Assembly (NCBI GenBank): GCA_021805395.1
Contig: JAJZFJ010000227.1
Location: forward strand, 1 to 41,068
Source of the DNA: a bacterium
GTDB taxonomy: Bacteria; Armatimonadota; Chthonomonadetes; Chthonomonadales; Chthonomonadaceae
DNA: 41,068 bases
Direction: 5' to 3'
Part shown: positions 24,694-34,263 of the stretch, in pieces
Layout: the number at the start of each line of letters is the position of its first letter
Position numbering within the stretch: position 1 is the first letter of the stretch
Made by a program: the position numbers and the translations under genes
The notes under the pieces: model-generated
What the model saw: the letters and a program-made list of their open reading frames with translations, nothing else
Told to the model about the DNA's origin: nothing
The model's database searches: none

Positions 24694-26340
24694 ATGAAGT
24701 CAAGACTATTCTCCGTGAAATCTGATGTGCAACACCGTTGTAATCCACAGATGATACTATGTGCTGCTGCTTTACTGCTGCTGATGCCATTGACGGCATC
24801 TCAAGCTGATGGTCCAGCCGCAACGGAAACGATTTCTGCACCTATGGCTGTCGACTGGAAGTATACAGGTGAGCCAATGCCTGGCGGTCTTGCCGGATCG
24901 GTGGTAGATGGGAACGTTGTGGTATTCCCTGCTGGCAAGCGGATTTATGGTTTGAGCCTCCATTCTGGTGCAAAATTATGGGAATACCCTGATGGTGCAG
25001 ATCTACCCCAGGACGTTCTAGCTACTCCAATCGTGTCAGAGGGAAACGTCTATGTTCCAACTGGAGCAGGTCTGTATACCCTGGATGTAAAAACAGGTGC
25101 ACTTAAATTTCCACCATTCAAGCTGCTCAATGGAGGTGTGATAACGGCTCCGGTGGCTATAGGAAACAGCGTCTACTTTGGTGGAAGCGATGGCAAGCTC
25201 TATGGCATTAACCAGGCGGATGGTCAGCCACTCCCCGGGGTGTGGGGTAAGGGAATCAATACCAATGTGGGACTCATGGGCAACATGGCACAGTCTCATG
25301 GTGTGCTCTATTTTGTGACCAACAACAACGAACTGCATGCCTTCACTGCTGCTGATGCAACGCAGCAATGGTCCGTAAGGCTGCCTGGCGGCGGTAGTAA
25401 CGTGACCCCGGTGATTGAACACAACCAGATCTATGTTGCCGATGGTCAGGTAATCTGCTCCTACTCCACAGATGGGGTAGAAACCTGGATTATGCGTACC
25501 AGAAATACTTTAACAGCCCCTCCTGGGGTTGCTCCAGATGGCAGCGTATATATCACAACATCGCTGCCGGCTATTTTTGCACTGAATATTGCACACCAGC
25601 TGGTATGGAAAGAGCCTGCTATCCTGGACTACCCTGTTACGGCGGCTCCTGTGGTTGCTGGCAACATCCTGATTGCGGGATCCACAGCCGGAGGGGTTTA
25701 CGCAATCGACCGATCGACCGGAAAACTTATGTGGGACTACTCCATAGCTCCGACATCCATAGACCCCAGACATGTTCCTGTATACAACAGCATAAATGTG
25801 CCCCCTGTGGTGGCTGGCACCAAGCTGCTGGTGACTACTAATGACGGCTCGCTAACAACATTTAGTAATAGCGTTCAGGATTCACTTCCGCCCAGCATCA
25901 CACCCATCATGCCTCGTCCTGGTCAGTACACCAGCGGAGATGAGCCGTTTGTGATCACTGCGAAAATATCTGATCAGGGCTGTGGGCTGAATCCGAAAAT
26001 GATTCACCTGTCTCTTGATGGAAATGCGGTAGCGATGAGACCGAACTCGTTAGCCGTCGCTAAAAAGCTTGGGTTTCTGTTTCATAAAGATACAGGGATG
26101 TTAACCTATACTCTTGTGCAGACAAGCACCGGTACTGCAAACGAACTCACAGATGGGCACCACACGATTACCATTACAGCTACAGACTGGAAAGGAAACA
26201 GCACAACCTATTCCTGGATATTTACAGTTGGAGATGCCTACCCGGCTGAGGATACAGTTCAGAACAGCGGCAACCAGAGAAGAGGGGGGTATCCTGGCAT
26301 GGGAGGTGGAAAAGGTGGTGGAGGACTAGTTGGAGGTTAA
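24694..26340 (+). CDS. Exported PQQ-like beta-propeller protein with C-terminal Ig-like domain
   Basis: 548 residues. A signal peptide covers about 1-39 (hydrophobic core ILCAAALLLLMPLTA, cleavage near SQA). Residues about 50-400 are a propeller of repeated PQQ-type blades, for example IYGLSLHSGAKLWEYPD, LYTLDVKTGALKFP, LYGINQADGQPLPG and VYAIDRSTGKLMWDYS. An Ig-like segment follows at about 420-525 (PFVITAKISDQGCGL, GHHTITITATDWKGNS). The tail is Gly-rich (GGGKGGGGLVGG). No PQQ dehydrogenase residues were identified, so a binding or assembly role is more likely than catalysis. AAGGGG lies 9 nt before ATG 24694. It ends at a strong terminator. Confidence 0.85.
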   Translation: MKSRLFSVKSDVQHRCNPQMILCAAALLLLMPLTASQADGPAATETISAPMAVDWKYTGEPMPGGLAGSVVDGNVVVFPAGKRIYGLSLHSGAKLWEYPDGADLPQDVLATPIVSEGNVYVPTGAGLYTLDVKTGALKFPPFKLLNGGVITAPVAIGNSVYFGGSDGKLYGINQADGQPLPGVWGKGINTNVGLMGNMAQSHGVLYFVTNNNELHAFTAADATQQWSVRLPGGGSNVTPVIEHNQIYVADGQVICSYSTDGVETWIMRTRNTLTAPPGVAPDGSVYITTSLPAIFALNIAHQLVWKEPAILDYPVTAAPVVAGNILIAGSTAGGVYAIDRSTGKLMWDYSIAPTSIDPRHVPVYNSINVPPVVAGTKLLVTTNDGSLTTFSNSVQDSLPPSITPIMPRPGQYTSGDEPFVITAKISDQGCGLNPKMIHLSLDGNAVAMRPNSLAVAKKLGFLFHKDTGMLTYTLVQTSTGTANELTDGHHTITITATDWKGNSTTYSWIFTVGDAYPAEDTVQNSGNQRRGGYPGMGGGKGGGGLVGG

Positions 26341-26376
26341 ATAACCTCAATTGGACTACTGGTATGCTCTTGACAG

Positions 26377-26409
26377 GGGCGCTGTGGATATCCACAGCGC
26401 CCTCCTTTT
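26377..26409 (+). terminator. Intrinsic terminator between the PQQ-like gene and dprA
   Basis: A perfectly palindromic 26-bp stretch (26377-26402, half-site GGGCGCTGTGGAT) is followed by TCCTTTT. It ends the upstream transcript just 12 nt before the dprA ATG. dprA would then depend on read-through or on an internal promoter. Confidence 0.92.
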
Positions 26410-26421
26410 GGAACCACATTT

Positions 26422-27543
26422 ATGGATCTTTCAGAACAACTTTGTCTAATTAGGCTCGCAAACATGCAGTTAAGACCTCGACTTTTAATGGCACTGTTAA
26501 CATGTGCCAGAGAGGAACCATGCAGATTATTTCAGGATGATTCTGAGCTATTAGATAGCGTTATAGGACTGCAGGAAAGACACCTGGCAAAACTCAAAGA
26601 TCCTTCCTACGAAGCTTCACGTGAACAGATGGAATGGATGGAGCGATCTGACACTGCCCTGCTTCACTATTATGACGATGAATATCCTGAAGGTTTACGA
26701 GAGATGCCAGATTCTCCTCCCCTTCTGTTTTTACGAGGACCACTAAAAGAGACAGACCGATTTGGCATAGCAATCGTTGGCTCGAGACACGCAACAAGCT
26801 ACGGTAAATCAGTCGCCGAAAAGCTCAGCAAGGAGCTCGCTGAAAAGGGTATCAGTGTGGTGAGTGGTGGTGCACTTGGGATCGACACCGCTGCTCATAG
26901 GGGGGCGATGCTGGGAGGTGGTCGGACAATTGCAATCCTGGGTTGCGGACCCGATGTAGCTTATCCGAGGGAGAACCGGTTATTATTTGAAACTATAGCC
27001 GCAAACGGAACCATTCTTTCAGAGTATCCTCCCAGTACTCAACCGGAAACCTGGAGGTTTCCTGCGCGTAACAGACTGATCAGTGCCATATCACAGGCTA
27101 CACTGGTCATAGAAGCTTCCCCTTCCAGTGGTGCACTCATCACCGCCAGATTCGCAGCAGAGCAGGGAAGAACTGTGATGGCTGTTCCCGGGAACATTGA
27201 TCGCCCATCCAGCAGCGGCTGTAATGAGCTAATTAAGGAAGGTGCCCAGCTTGTGACCGGTATTGATGATATTCTCCATGCGATTGGAGCGTTTGTAGCT
27301 GCTCCTATTCAGACGGCGATGGATTTGACTGAGTTGGAACCAAATGCAGTGCTGCCAGCCGGGTTGAACGAGAATCAGACACTGCTCATTAAAGCGATGT
27401 CACTCACACCAAGGCATATCGATCAGATAGCACAAGAGGCGTCACTCTCTGCTACAACTACAGGAATGGAGATGACTCTTCTGGAACTGCGAGGGATGGT
27501 GCGCAGATTACCCGGTAACAACTATATTCGCATTCTCGGTTGA
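26422..27543 (+). CDS. dprA: DNA processing protein DprA
   Basis: 373 residues. DprA binds incoming single-stranded DNA and loads RecA in natural transformation. A helical N-terminal part (1-100) leads to the Rossmann-like core: IAIVGSRHATSYGKSVAEKL, VVSGGALGIDTAAHRGAM, ILGCGPDVAYPRENR, FPARNRLISAIS and VEASPSSGALITA. A C-terminal winged-helix domain (about 315-373) ends GNNYIRILG. The length is typical. Its only visible partner in uptake is itself; no com genes are in the window. The 3' end overlaps the convergent DUF1385 gene by 36 nt. It follows a terminator by 12 nt. Confidence 0.95.
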   Translation: MDLSEQLCLIRLANMQLRPRLLMALLTCAREEPCRLFQDDSELLDSVIGLQERHLAKLKDPSYEASREQMEWMERSDTALLHYYDDEYPEGLREMPDSPPLLFLRGPLKETDRFGIAIVGSRHATSYGKSVAEKLSKELAEKGISVVSGGALGIDTAAHRGAMLGGGRTIAILGCGPDVAYPRENRLLFETIAANGTILSEYPPSTQPETWRFPARNRLISAISQATLVIEASPSSGALITARFAAEQGRTVMAVPGNIDRPSSSGCNELIKEGAQLVTGIDDILHAIGAFVAAPIQTAMDLTELEPNAVLPAGLNENQTLLIKAMSLTPRHIDQIAQEASLSATTTGMEMTLLELRGMVRRLPGNNYIRILG

Positions 27544-28503
27544 TGTTTCACTGCCGAGTCCCTTTTTGTAGGCTGCTTCAGCTGTTCGTACTTCCTTTAG
27601 AGCTGCTATTGCAACTTCAACCTGATCAAGATCGGGCTCTCGAGTGGTAAGATACTGGGTTGCCATGCCGGGTGCAAAGACAGCCATCACGAGCGGATTT
27701 TTTCTGTATTTGCCAGCTAACTTGATAGCTTCGTAAGCAATTCCAGCAACAAATGGTACAACAGCTACCTGCAGCAAAAATCGGAGCAGAATGTTTTCAG
27801 GGCGTGGGAGAATAACTACAGCAATCAGATCCAGTAGCAGCACCACAAATATGAAGCTGGTACCGCACCTGGGATGAATTCTGGATGCTTTCATAGTATG
27901 AACGGTATCCAGAGGCTTTCTGGCTTCAAGGGTATTAATGGCTTTGTGTTCTGCACCATGGTACATAAACACCCTCTTGATGTTCTCTATTCTGGATATG
28001 AGAAATATATATCCAAAAAAGAATGTGATTCTGATTAACCCGTCTATAAGATTAAGCATGTGTCCCGAAGTATTCTGGGCTATGAAGCCATGTTTGTGCA
28101 GAAAGTAAGTGATGAGGGTAGGAACCAGTTTGAAAATGATTACAGCTATTATCAGGCTTACAACGAGTGTACTTCCTACAGCAATTTCACTAATTCGAGT
28201 GGCACTATCCTTTTCGTTCTGGTTCTGTGGGATCTGTACATTGGATGCATACTGAAGCGCCTTAGCTCCAAGAATCATTGCATCCAGCAATCCCAGAGTA
28301 CCACGCCCAAATGGGAAGTTAAGCCATTTAAATCGTTTCAGCAGAGTGTGGTCCACATGCTCACAGTGGGTTACTATTTCACCATCGGGTTTTCGGCAAG
28401 CTACCGCATAGTAGTGCAAACTCCGCATCATCACGCCTTCAATAACAGCCTGTCCGCCATACTGTTGAAGGTCTTGTAAACTTTCTGCCTCTGTAGCTGT
28501 CAC
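27508..28503 (-). CDS. DUF1385 family membrane protein
   Basis: 331 residues. It has the DUF1385 hallmarks: YGGQAVIEGVMMRS near the N-terminus, FMYHGAEHKAINTLE and SRIHPRCGTSFIF. At least four transmembrane helices are visible, at about 108-130, 165-185, 225-240 and 248-262. The conserved His, Glu and Cys residues have suggested a metal-dependent enzyme, but the function is unknown. In many genomes it is next to rpmE, as here (73 nt downstream of it). The start is GTG at 28503 with AGGAG 7 nt upstream. The rpmE terminator sits in the gap, so it is probably expressed by read-through. Its end overlaps dprA antiparallel by 36 nt. Confidence 0.92.
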   Translation of the reverse strand: MTATEAESLQDLQQYGGQAVIEGVMMRSLHYYAVACRKPDGEIVTHCEHVDHTLLKRFKWLNFPFGRGTLGLLDAMILGAKALQYASNVQIPQNQNEKDSATRISEIAVGSTLVVSLIIAVIIFKLVPTLITYFLHKHGFIAQNTSGHMLNLIDGLIRITFFFGYIFLISRIENIKRVFMYHGAEHKAINTLEARKPLDTVHTMKASRIHPRCGTSFIFVVLLLDLIAVVILPRPENILLRFLLQVAVVPFVAGIAYEAIKLAGKYRKNPLVMAVFAPGMATQYLTTREPDLDQVEVAIAALKEVRTAEAAYKKGLGSETSTENANIVVTG

Positions 28504-28517
28504 TCATTCACTCCTAT

Positions 28518-28555
28518 AAAAATTAAGGGCACATCCCAATGAGATGTGCCCTTAA
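28518..28555 (-). terminator. Intrinsic terminator of rpmE
   Basis: A perfect 13-bp stem, TTAAGGGCACATC (28523-28535) with GATGTGCCCTTAA (28543-28555), with a 7-nt loop, read on the minus strand into TTTTTATAG. It ends 14 nt before the start of the DUF1385 gene. Confidence 0.92.
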
Positions 28556-28576
28556 ACATCAGGATCAAGCGTGTAC

Positions 28577-28783
28577 CTATTTGGACTTGATCTTGTATTT
28601 TTGCATGAACTTTTCTACGCGACCCTCTGTATCAAGCAGCTTCTGCTTTCCAGTATAAAAAGGATGACACTGGGAACAGATTTCAATTCTAATCATCTCT
28701 TTTGTGGATCGTGTCTGAAAGGTATTTCCACATTGACAAACTACCTGAGACGTTTTATAGTCTGGATGAATTCCTTCTTGCAT
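28577..28783 (-). CDS. rpmE: 50S ribosomal protein L31
   Basis: 68 residues. The zinc-type L31 is recognised from [18 protein letters not shown], the CQC and [13 protein letters not shown] motifs (four metal-binding positions) and [10 protein letters not shown]. It is a component of the large ribosomal subunit. GAGG lies 8 nt before ATG 28783. It has an extended -10 promoter and its own terminator, and is followed by DUF1385, a common bacterial gene order. Confidence 0.98.
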   Translation of the reverse strand: MQEGIHPDYKTSQVVCQCGNTFQTRSTKEMIRIEICSQCHPFYTGKQKLLDTEGRVEKFMQKYKIKSK

Positions 28784-28841
28784 TTCGACACCTCACTCTT
28801 TCGCTAGTATCTGGTAACAATTTAAATCGTTCTGTATTATA

Positions 28842-28850
28842 ATTATACCA
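28842..28850 (-). promoter_or_regulatory. Extended -10 promoter of rpmE
   Basis: On the minus strand TGG immediately precedes TATAAT (28842-28847), giving a TGn extended -10 element; no good -35 was found. The leader would be about 52 nt. Confidence 0.6.
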
Positions 28851-29255
28851 TAATGGCATTCAGGGGATTAGCAGCGCTGGCGGAGAAGCACAGCTTGAAA
28901 TCATCCAGTGAGGTAGTTCACTTTTTTGAGAGATTAAATGATCTGTCAAAGGAAAAAAATTGCATAAGGAATGAATATCATCGTTTGTCCCTTTGATATG
29001 CATTAGCTGTTTTGCTTAACCGAAAGTCATCTACACGAGCAGTTGAAGAATAAGAACAGTGGATTTGCTTCAAATTGATCTATTTTACCGAATCTTCCCG
29101 CTCATCAAGAGTATAATCACTCAAATAGTCCATTATGATGTATTATAATCGTGCCACTTAGTGTTTAGCACTCAATATGCCGGGTATGTTTTCCTGGTAC
29201 ATCTGCCTGAGTGTGAATTTCAAATGATGAGAAATTATCTAGCTGGAGGAACGGT
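28851..29255. other. Intergenic region between rpmE and minC
   Basis: About 400 bp with no recognised gene or RNA. TATAAT occurs at 29144-29149 on the plus strand and could be the minC -10 box, but no matching -35 was found. Confidence 0.4.
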
Positions 29256-29942
29256 TTGCAACAGGTTGAACTGATGCCATGGCATAATGGGCTTTTAATG
29301 GAGTTACTCCTTACTGTGCCGCCTGAACTGGAATGGGATGATGCTGCAGCAAGGGTAACCGGGTGCCTGGAAGCTAATAAAAGTACATTTTTGGGAAGGG
29401 GTGCGGTCGTAACAGTTGATCTTTCGAACCGGCCAGTTGATGCCGACCAGCTTCGAATGCTATCAGAGATGTTAGATAAAAATTTTGGCCTGTTAATGCT
29501 TGCGGTCGTTGGTACCGACAGACTTACACAGGCCGCGGCGAAGCAGCTCAACATTACGAACTACATGCTGCCTCCAGGTTCCAAAGTGGAATCGTCCGTT
29601 ACTTCTCCAAATGCAGGAAGCAATGCTCTCTATATTCCCACCACAATCAGATCTGGTCAGAGAGTGGTTCATGGAGGGCATGTCGTTGTTTGTGGTGACC
29701 TCAACAGTGGCGGAGAAGTGATAGCTGTGGGTGACATAATGGTGTTTGGTACATTGAGAGGTTTGGCTCATGCTGGTTGTCAGGGAGATGAAACCTGCAA
29801 GATTATTGCAGGGAGTATGCGGCCACAGCAGATCAGAATAGCTTCACAGATGGCTCGATCTCCAGAAAATAATGCTAAAGATGCCCGCCGTCCGGAAATA
29901 GCCAGAATAGAAAATGGTTCTATACAGGTATTTCCTGCTTAA
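29256..29942 (+). CDS. minC: Septum site-determining protein MinC
   Basis: 228 residues. MinC inhibits FtsZ polymerisation away from midcell and is recruited to the membrane by MinD. The N-terminal FtsZ-interacting domain (1-100) is divergent. The C-terminal beta-helix (about 120-205) has the family text RSGQRVVHGGHVVVCGDLNSGG, EVIAVGDIMVFGTLRGLAHAG and PQQIRIAS. The start is TTG at 29256 behind a strong GGAGGA site; later ATG codons would truncate the N-terminal domain. It heads minCDE, with minD 46 nt downstream. Confidence 0.95.
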   Translation: MQQVELMPWHNGLLMELLLTVPPELEWDDAAARVTGCLEANKSTFLGRGAVVTVDLSNRPVDADQLRMLSEMLDKNFGLLMLAVVGTDRLTQAAAKQLNITNYMLPPGSKVESSVTSPNAGSNALYIPTTIRSGQRVVHGGHVVVCGDLNSGGEVIAVGDIMVFGTLRGLAHAGCQGDETCKIIAGSMRPQQIRIASQMARSPENNAKDARRPEIARIENGSIQVFPA

Positions 29943-29988
29943 TCAGGAATGATATCTACCGAGTTTGAGAGGAGAGTAGCCGACTTAT

Positions 29989-30804
29989 ATGTCTGAAACA
30001 TCACGCGTAATTGTTGTAACATCTGGAAAGGGTGGAGTTGGTAAAACCACAACCACTGCCAATGTAGGTATGGCGCTAGCAGGCTTGGGTGAGAAGGTCG
30101 CACTAATGGATGCCGATATTGGTCTGCGTAATCTTGACCTCGCCCTCGGCTTGGAAAACCGGATTGTATATGATATTGTGGATGTGGTTGAGGGGCGGGC
30201 TAAGCTGCGCCAGGCTCTCATTCGCGATAAAAGAAATCAAAACCTTGCTTTGCTTCCAGCCGCCCAAACAAGGGACAAAAGCGCTGTTACCCCAGCACAG
30301 ATGAAACAGGTGATTACCGACCTTAAAGAGGAAGGATTTACATTTATCCTTATAGACTGTCCTGCGGGCATAGAACAGGGCTTTGTGAATGCGACCGCTG
30401 GAGCCAATGAAGCAATTGTTGTCACCAATCCCGAGATGGCATCGGTACGTGATGCAGATCGAATCATCGGATTACTCGAAGCACAAGACCTGAGAGATCC
30501 TATGCTTATAGTGAACAGGCTAAGAGTTAAAATGGTAAAGAGCATGGAGATGCTAGGTGTGGAGGATGTGCAGGAAGTATTAGGAAGTGGTGTGCATCTG
30601 TTGGGCATTGTTCCAGATGATGAGAGCATAATTACATCTGCTAACAGGGGTGAGCCTGCCTCTCTCAATCTTGAAAGCTTGGCTGGTCAGGCATACCGTA
30701 ATATTGCTCTGCGACTTAAAGGTGAACAGGTGCCATTTATGGATCTTGAAGAGAAAACAGGTTTTATGGACAAACTGAGGAAGATATTCTCAGCTCGCAA
30801 ATAG
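29989..30804 (+). CDS. minD: Septum site-determining protein MinD (membrane ATPase)
   Basis: 271 residues. The deviant Walker A, GKGGVGKTTTTAN, is at 14-26, with DADIGLRNLDL and the LIDCPAGIEQGF switch region following. The last residues, MDKLRKIFSARK, form the amphipathic helix that binds the membrane when ATP is bound. It lies between minC and minE; MinD recruits MinC and is released by MinE-stimulated hydrolysis. The 46-nt gap before it contains GAGGAGAG about 10 nt from ATG. Confidence 0.98.
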   Translation: MSETSRVIVVTSGKGGVGKTTTTANVGMALAGLGEKVALMDADIGLRNLDLALGLENRIVYDIVDVVEGRAKLRQALIRDKRNQNLALLPAAQTRDKSAVTPAQMKQVITDLKEEGFTFILIDCPAGIEQGFVNATAGANEAIVVTNPEMASVRDADRIIGLLEAQDLRDPMLIVNRLRVKMVKSMEMLGVEDVQEVLGSGVHLLGIVPDDESIITSANRGEPASLNLESLAGQAYRNIALRLKGEQVPFMDLEEKTGFMDKLRKIFSARK

Positions 30805-30831
30805 ATTTTAAGGGTGGGGAGGAGAGACATT

Positions 30832-31119
30832 ATGGCTATAACCAGTTTTATCGAACGTATTTTTAGCAAGGACAAAAGTGCCAAATCCGTAGCTAAAGAT
30901 CGATTAAAATTAGTTCTCATGCAGGACAGAGCAAGTATACCAGGGCATATTCTTGAGCAGATGCGCAAGGATATTTTGCAGGTGGTATCACGTTATCTGG
31001 AAATCGACGAGAGTGCACTGGATCTCAACCTTGAGAAGGCTGATGGAAGTGTGGCACTCACTGCGAACATTCCTATAAAGCGTGTATTGCCAGAAACAAC
31101 AGCGTCCACACCAAAGTAA
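30832..31119 (+). CDS. minE: Cell division topological specificity factor MinE
   Basis: 95 residues. The N-terminal ITSFIERIF is the MinD-activating and membrane-targeting segment; AKDRLKLVLMQDRASI and the MRKDILQVVSRYLEID stretch are the conserved MinE core. The C-terminal beta strand is VALTANIPIKR. MinE drives pole-to-pole or ring oscillation of MinCD. ATG 30832 is chosen since GGGAGGAG lies upstream; a GTG six codons earlier overlaps that site. It is the last gene of minCDE. Confidence 0.95.
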   Translation: MAITSFIERIFSKDKSAKSVAKDRLKLVLMQDRASIPGHILEQMRKDILQVVSRYLEIDESALDLNLEKADGSVALTANIPIKRVLPETTASTPK

Positions 31120-31148
31120 GCTATCATGAGCTAGAGGTGGTTGTATTC

Positions 31149-31520
31149 TTACAGTTGGTCTCTTTCTCGAACCACCTCAACTCCTACTCTGTCTATTGTT
31201 AAATCCAGGCTAGGCAGAATTTTTTCGATACGAAGATGTATCTTCTCCACCCTTGGATGCTCGGTTAATATTTTGTGAGCAATTTGATTCGCGAGTGTCT
31301 CCACCAGGTTAAACTTTAGCGTTTTCCCCATTTTAACCACTGTGCGTGCCACTTCAGAGTAATCCACCGTTTTAGTAATGTCATCAGTCTTAGCTGCTTC
31401 CGTAGTATCCACAAACATGGTGAGATCTGCTGTAAACCTGTGGCCAAGCTCCTTTTCTGCGGTACTGACCCCATGGTATCCATAAAACTGTAAGCCTCTA
31501 ATTACTACATGATCTAGCAT
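31149..31520 (-). CDS. folB: Dihydroneopterin aldolase
   Basis: 123 residues, of normal length. It converts 7,8-dihydroneopterin to 6-hydroxymethyl-7,8-dihydropterin and glycolaldehyde in folate synthesis. Typical elements are VVIRGLQFYGYHGVSTAEKELG, TVDYSEVARTVV, ETLANQIAHKIL and IDRVGVEVVRER. It stands alone: folP and folK are not nearby in the window, and it converges on minE with a 29-nt gap. Confidence 0.95.
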   Translation of the reverse strand: MLDHVVIRGLQFYGYHGVSTAEKELGHRFTADLTMFVDTTEAAKTDDITKTVDYSEVARTVVKMGKTLKFNLVETLANQIAHKILTEHPRVEKIHLRIEKILPSLDLTIDRVGVEVVRERDQL

Positions 31521-31740
31521 CCACTACTCTTTCTAACACAGCCGAGCGCTGTTTTGTTATGGGTTGTTTCACCTATTACAATTAAGATTACTGAGCATAC
31601 TATCAAGTATTTTCACTATCTATCCGATAACTTGTGCACAATGTAACTAACAGTCACTCTCTCTGCCTAATATGCCACCAAGTGCTTATGAATATGATAC
31701 AACACGAAAGTCAATAATAATCCCACGAAGGAGATTTGTA

Positions 31741-34263
31741 TTGAGAATTCAACAGAAAAGCAAATCGAACCGTGAAATTATATCTAAAATGAAAACACCT
31801 AAAGGATTCCTGAATCTGGTAATACCCTGCATTGTGTTTGGCCTGTTTCCCGCAATCATCCTGCATTTAGAGCTTTTGCTGCAGCAGCAAACATCTGTTC
31901 ATCTTCATCACATTACTGCATCCCAAAAAATAATACCGCGAGAATGGATTAAAGTTAACAACTCAGATTTGAATAAGCTAAAACAGGAGGAATCAGAAAT
32001 AAATTTCATCTCTGTTCTGGCTACCATTACCCTCTTTGTATATATAACTGCCGGATATGCATATTATCGCCTGAAATGGCACCCTGCTAAACTGAGGCAA
32101 TCCATCATAAACCGCATGAAGCTGATGGTTGAAACCCTGCCAACCAGTTCAGTCTATCTGTATGGTGAGACAACTTTTATGAATCGCGCTGCAGAGGAGA
32201 TGACAGGTTATAACCGGACAGAGCTTACAACCTTCGATTCCTGGTTACTTGCATTATACGGTGAAAAAGCGGATGAGATGAAGAGATGGTACTACCAAAC
32301 TAAAGAGTTAGGATTCCCGGATAAGGGAGTGGTAGCCATAAAAACTAAAAATAGCACCATTAAGATGGTTGAATTTTCAGTGTATTCGGATGAGATGGGT
32401 GAAATCTGGATTATGTCTGATCGAACTGAAGAGTATGCAAATGAACAGAAGTTCAAACTGCTATTTGAACAGTCATCGGATGCACATCTTCTTTTTGATG
32501 AGAATGGAATTGTGGATTGTAATCTTGCGGCCTTGAGAATGATGCGGTGTGATGACAAGAGCAGGCTATTAAGTACGAATCCTGCGTCCCTATCTCCTGT
32601 CTATCAGCCAGATGGCTTGAGTTCAGAGGAAAAGGGAAAGCAGATGGTGCAAATAGCCTATGAGAATGGACACCATAGATTTGAATGGATTCGATTGGAC
32701 TTTGAAGGCAATACCTTCCCTGTGGAAGTATCTCTCACCGTTGTAACACTCAATGCTAAACAGATGCTGCTGGATGTGTGGCATGACCTAACAGAGAGGA
32801 AGGCCAGAGAAGAGGAGCTGCGCAGAAGTGAAGAACGATTCCGCCACTCATTTGAAGATGCTGCAATTGGCATGACAATATCGGATATGAATGGAAAATG
32901 GATTCAGGTTAATCAGGCTTTTGCTGAGATGCTTGGATACACAAGAGAGGAGCTTGTTTGCACCAACTATTCAACATATACTCCGCCGGAGGATATTGAG
33001 CTGATAGCTAATTGGATGCAGAATGCGTTTGAGACAAATGACTGGACCCCGTTTAAAAGGCGTAAAAGGTACATTCATAAAGATGGGCATATTGTGTGGG
33101 CTTTCCTGACAATTGCAGCCGCTTTTGAGCTGGATGGCACTCCGCAGCAGCTTCTTGGTCAGATGCAGGACATAACTGAGCAGGTTTTGGCAGAAGAGGA
33201 GCTACAGCGCAAGGAGCTTCTTCTTCGCCAGGCGCAGGAACTCGCGCAGATGGGAAGTTGGGAGCATAATCTCACTACAAACGAAACCGTCTGGTCGGAG
33301 CAGCTTTTCCGGCTGTATGGATATGCTTACCAGACAGCATCAACTGCACCCGATGGTTACCTTTACCGCGTGCCCGAGTCAGATAGAGGCGCAGTTATTG
33401 GAATGGTACAACTTGCAGAAGTTTCGAGGAAACCAGCCCAGCTTGAATACTCCATCGAATGGCCAGATGGGTCTATACACTACGTTTTTGCAGTATGCCG
33501 GCCAGAAGTTAACAAGAATGGTGTGATAGATCGAATAATAGGCACTGTGATGGACATCACTGAAAGGAAACAGTCTGAATCAAGAGCAGAGAAGGCAAAC
33601 GTATGGCTGGAGGATGCAAACTCGAATCTTGTTAGAATGAATCAAACAATTGAACAGCAGCTAACAATTGTTAATAAACAGACGATGGAATTAGAAGCTC
33701 AAAAACTGGAGCTTCAGATAGCCTACCAGAAGCTGGAGGACTCTAACCGGCAGCTGGCTGCGTTAGCATCCACCGATGGTTTGACTGGCTTAAAGAACCA
33801 CAGATCATTTCAGGAACATCTGCGTGTGGAGTTTGAAAGAAGCTTGAGACACAATCATCCATTAACTTTGCTTTTGATGGACGTAGATAAATTTAAGCTG
33901 TACAACGACACGTATGGACATCCAGCTGGCGATCAGGTTTTAAAATCTGTCGCATCCATTCTCACACAATGCCTGAGAAGTTCAGATTACATTGCTCGAT
34001 ACGGCGGCGAGGAGTTTGTAGTTATTCTTCCCGAGACTGAATCAAGGAATGGGGCATTGTTAGCAGAACGTCTTCGTGTTGCCATCGAAGAACACAACTG
34101 GGAGTTAAGAGGCATCACCATCTCTGTGGGAGTAGCCTCTCTGATACCTGAAATTACTAACCCACAGCAGTTCATAGAGTTAGCAGATAAAGCCATGTAT
34201 TCCGCAAAAACCCAGGGCAGAAATCAGGTAGTGATACACTCCATGCTGTCTGATGTTATATAG
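31741..34263 (+). CDS. Membrane-bound diguanylate cyclase with multiple PAS domains
   Basis: About 840 residues from TTG 31741, which has AAGGAG 7 nt upstream; an ATG at 31672 is in frame but lacks such a site. Two transmembrane helices (about 27-48 and 83-105) bracket a short periplasmic loop. Four PAS segments follow, beginning near MVETLPTSS, KLLFEQSSD, RHSFEDAAIG and AQELAQMGS. A coiled coil precedes the GGDEF domain (TDGLTGLKNHRSF, then YGGEEFVVILP). The GGEEF active site makes cyclic di-GMP; RSSD five residues before it is an allosteric inhibition site. No EAL domain is present. It has no linked gene. Confidence 0.93.
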   Translation: MRIQQKSKSNREIISKMKTPKGFLNLVIPCIVFGLFPAIILHLELLLQQQTSVHLHHITASQKIIPREWIKVNNSDLNKLKQEESEINFISVLATITLFVYITAGYAYYRLKWHPAKLRQSIINRMKLMVETLPTSSVYLYGETTFMNRAAEEMTGYNRTELTTFDSWLLALYGEKADEMKRWYYQTKELGFPDKGVVAIKTKNSTIKMVEFSVYSDEMGEIWIMSDRTEEYANEQKFKLLFEQSSDAHLLFDENGIVDCNLAALRMMRCDDKSRLLSTNPASLSPVYQPDGLSSEEKGKQMVQIAYENGHHRFEWIRLDFEGNTFPVEVSLTVVTLNAKQMLLDVWHDLTERKAREEELRRSEERFRHSFEDAAIGMTISDMNGKWIQVNQAFAEMLGYTREELVCTNYSTYTPPEDIELIANWMQNAFETNDWTPFKRRKRYIHKDGHIVWAFLTIAAAFELDGTPQQLLGQMQDITEQVLAEEELQRKELLLRQAQELAQMGSWEHNLTTNETVWSEQLFRLYGYAYQTASTAPDGYLYRVPESDRGAVIGMVQLAEVSRKPAQLEYSIEWPDGSIHYVFAVCRPEVNKNGVIDRIIGTVMDITERKQSESRAEKANVWLEDANSNLVRMNQTIEQQLTIVNKQTMELEAQKLELQIAYQKLEDSNRQLAALASTDGLTGLKNHRSFQEHLRVEFERSLRHNHPLTLLLMDVDKFKLYNDTYGHPAGDQVLKSVASILTQCLRSSDYIARYGGEEFVVILPETESRNGALLAERLRVAIEEHNWELRGITISVGVASLIPEITNPQQFIELADKAMYSAKTQGRNQVVIHSMLSDVI

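Noticed and set aside
28060-28479. 139-codon plus-strand ORF
   Set aside because: Antisense to the well-supported DUF1385 gene; no domain.
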